Below are positions 62,656 through 64,000 of a stretch of 64,000 bases of DNA, one piece after another. Below the pieces are notes generated by a model that worked only from the letters and a program-made list of their open reading frames with translations, did no database searches and was not told where the DNA came from. This stretch comes from Chelatococcus composti. GTDB lineage: Bacteria > Pseudomonadota > Alphaproteobacteria > Rhizobiales > Beijerinckiaceae. Numbering within the stretch: position 1 is the first letter of the stretch; each line of letters begins with the position of its first letter. Both the position numbers and the translations under genes were made by a program. Where the stretch lies: the NCBI RefSeq assembly GCF_014201415.1, contig NZ_JACHEH010000005.1:366479-430478 (forward strand), given 5' to 3'.

Positions 62656-63643
62656 CCTGCGGCTGCGCATTGCGGCGGCGCTGCTGGCGCTCGCCGCGGC
62701 GAGCGCTGCGGTCGCGGCGGAGCGGCCGGTGCTGCAGCTGCCGCTCGCCTGCGAGATCGGCCGCGACTGCTTCATCCAGACCTATGTCGACGTTGATCCG
62801 TCCTCGCCCGGCGCGCGCGACTACATGTGCGGCACCCGCGCGCAGGATGGCCACAATGGCATCGATTTCCGCTTGCCGGACATGGCCGCGCAGCGCGCCG
62901 GAGTCGATGTGCTCGCCGCGGCCGACGGGCGCGTTCTCAGGCAGCGCGACGGCATGGCCGACGCGCCGGTGAGCGGCAGCGACAAGTCCTCCGTCGAGGG
63001 CATGGAATGCGGCAACGGCCTTGTCATCGACCACGGCGGGGGATGGGAGACGCAATACTGCCATCTGGCGAAGGGCAGCCTGCGGCTCAAGCCGGGCGAG
63101 ACGGTGAAGGCTGGGCAGCCCGTCGGCCGCGTCGGCCTTTCCGGCCTCAGCCAGTATCCGCATGTCCATTTCACCGTCCGCCACGCGGGGCGGGTGGTCG
63201 ACCCCTTTGCCGTCGATGCGCCGCCCGGTGCCTGCGGTGGCGGCACGAGCCTGTGGGCGCCGGCGCTGCAGGCGAGCCTCGCCTATCGCCCGCGCGCCGT
63301 CGTCAACCACGGCTTCGCATCGGGGCCCGTCACGATGCAGATGGTCGAGGAGCGGGCCGCACCGGCTCCCGATCCCGCGGCCGAGGCGCTCGTCGCCTAT
63401 ATCCGCGCCATCGGCCTGCAGGCGGGGGACATCCAGCATCTCGTCGTCAAGGATCCGGCAGGGCGCGTCATCGCCGAGAACAAGGCGAAGCCGACGGCAC
63501 GCAGCCAGGCCCAGACCCTGCTCTACACGGGCCGGAAACGGCCGCCCGAGGGCTGGCTGCCCGGGCGGTACGCGGCGAGCTACCGGGTGCTGCGCGACGG
63601 CGCCGTGGTGCTGGAGCAGGATTTTTCCGTCGAGCTGCGCTAG
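62633..63643 (+). CDS. M23-family (lysostaphin-type) metallopeptidase
   Basis: A 336-residue exported peptidase. An N-terminal signal (RLRIAAALLALAAASAAVAA) precedes the catalytic domain: the zinc ligands are in DGHNGIDFRLPD (HxxxD) and SQYPHVHFTVRH (HxH), with the lysostaphin-like core between. It would cut peptidoglycan cross-links in the periplasm or at the surface. Overlap of 23 bases with the upstream regulator gene implies a shared transcript. C-terminal 90 residues (AALQ-type beta strands) have no assigned role. Link to secretion of the RTX protein is suggested only by position. Confidence 0.8.
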   Translation: MSDRTTPDLRLRIAAALLALAAASAAVAAERPVLQLPLACEIGRDCFIQTYVDVDPSSPGARDYMCGTRAQDGHNGIDFRLPDMAAQRAGVDVLAAADGRVLRQRDGMADAPVSGSDKSSVEGMECGNGLVIDHGGGWETQYCHLAKGSLRLKPGETVKAGQPVGRVGLSGLSQYPHVHFTVRHAGRVVDPFAVDAPPGACGGGTSLWAPALQASLAYRPRAVVNHGFASGPVTMQMVEERAAPAPDPAAEALVAYIRAIGLQAGDIQHLVVKDPAGRVIAENKAKPTARSQAQTLLYTGRKRPPEGWLPGRYAASYRVLRDGAVVLEQDFSVELR

Positions 63644-64000
63644 CCTCCCGCTGGGCCGCAGGCGCGTGGCAGGACACCCGACATGTGGCAAGCAGGGCGT
63701 GCCAAGGGGACCGTCGCGGTCAATAATGCCCGATGTCTTTCCGCATTCAGGCCCAGGGCGACAGCCATAGACGTCTGAGAGGGCCTCCGCTCCCAGGGCC
63801 TTATCACGCTGCAATCGTGCCGGGATGCCGTCGCTCGCTCCAAGTCAAGCCTTTTGAATGGCAACGCAGAGAAAACGGGCCATCATCAACGGTGCGTCCG
63901 GCGGCCGATGATGTCCCGAGAGGTGGTGTAGCTTATGCGATCGCCGTGCCTTCCGAACTGTGCCGGATCAGCTTGCCGCAGCGGGCAGGCTGATGAGCGG
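63644..64000. other. Terminal gap with nothing recognised
   Basis: The last 357 bases show no gene I can support; short open frames on either strand are low-complexity shadows. I see no hairpin with a T-run, tRNA, or repeated motif. The upstream part of a gene beyond the window edge may begin here. Confidence 0.4.

Noticed and set aside
63733..63993. An 86-residue open frame near the right edge
   Set aside because: No ribosome site, no recognised domain and composition typical of non-coding high-GC DNA.

Overview
The window is high-GC DNA (about two thirds G+C by eye) with GTG and TTG starts, many ATGA-type overlaps and almost no slack between genes. The gene content points to an alphaproteobacterium, probably of the Hyphomicrobiales: a cydDCABX operon led by a GbsR/MarR-type regulator, a hemP/hmuP-hmuTUV locus divergent from a TonB-dependent heme receptor with an Irr-type box between them, and an FCD-GntR-controlled polyamine-type ABC operon. 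I cannot name genus or species. No rRNA, tRNA, CRISPR array, prophage or insertion sequence was recognised.

Layout. (1) 1-6821: surface-glycan cluster with the 3' end of a cephalosporin-hydroxylase-like gene, four GT2 and one GT4 glycosyltransferases, a GT11 fucosyltransferase-like gene, and a probable broken glycosyltransferase fragment (3689-3857). (2) 6822-14223: GbsR-like regulator with an almost ideal promoter/operator, cydDC, cydAB and the 48-aa cydX, closed by an intrinsic terminator; an FNR/FixK-like half-symmetric box lies upstream. (3) 14330-17232: two EF-hand proteins, a small secreted protein, an ECF sigma factor, a probable membrane anti-sigma factor and a ZraP/CnrX-like periplasmic sensor. 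(4) 17400-20159: P2-type cation ATPase. (5) 20178-26231: heme uptake (hmuV, U, T, P; receptor hmuR) and an IsdG-type heme-degrading monooxygenase. (6) 26467-31722: a GGEEF diguanylate cyclase, then an SsuABC-like ABC transporter whose operon ends with two related GATase-fold-like genes of unknown function. (7) 31992-39806: AbrB-family membrane protein, pseudouridine synthase, OsmC, three VOC/PhnB-like proteins, a membrane protein, glutathione-dependent formaldehyde oxidation (FlhA-type ADH plus FghA), and a DUF1579 protein. (8) 40118-44612: heme oxygenase, then a CPA1 antiporter with a cyclic-nucleotide-binding tail next to a class III nucleotide cyclase. (9) 44868-49264: PhnA-like protein and an acyl-CoA dehydrogenase / acyl-CoA ligase / APH-like kinase run. 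(10) 49277-56088: potA-D-B-C-like transporter with an Asp/Glu/hydantoin racemase and a GNAT protein, divergent from a GntR regulator. (11) 56410-63643: an RTX-repeat protein with its own type I secretion ATPase and adaptor, a LuxR-type regulator and an M23 peptidase.

The strongest signals beyond gene content are regulatory. A 17-bp motif (GTCYCCARWTGGGGATT) occurs upstream of both the RTX gene and the type I secretion gene at nearly the same distance from their starts and abuts candidate -35 boxes. A palindrome (GTTGATATCAAC) overlaps the -10 of two TTGAC-N17-TATCAA promoters, upstream of the VOC cluster and of the DUF1579 gene. Irr/ICE-like elements precede both the heme-uptake locus and the heme oxygenase gene 17 kb away. 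The regulators of the first two motifs are not proven; no gene for an obvious GTTGATATCAAC-binding regulator lies in the window.

The best candidates for little-described biology are the tandem GATase-like pair attached to the ABC transporter, the stand-alone RTX protein with a dedicated secretion and regulatory set, and the cyclase plus cyclic-nucleotide-gated antiporter pair.
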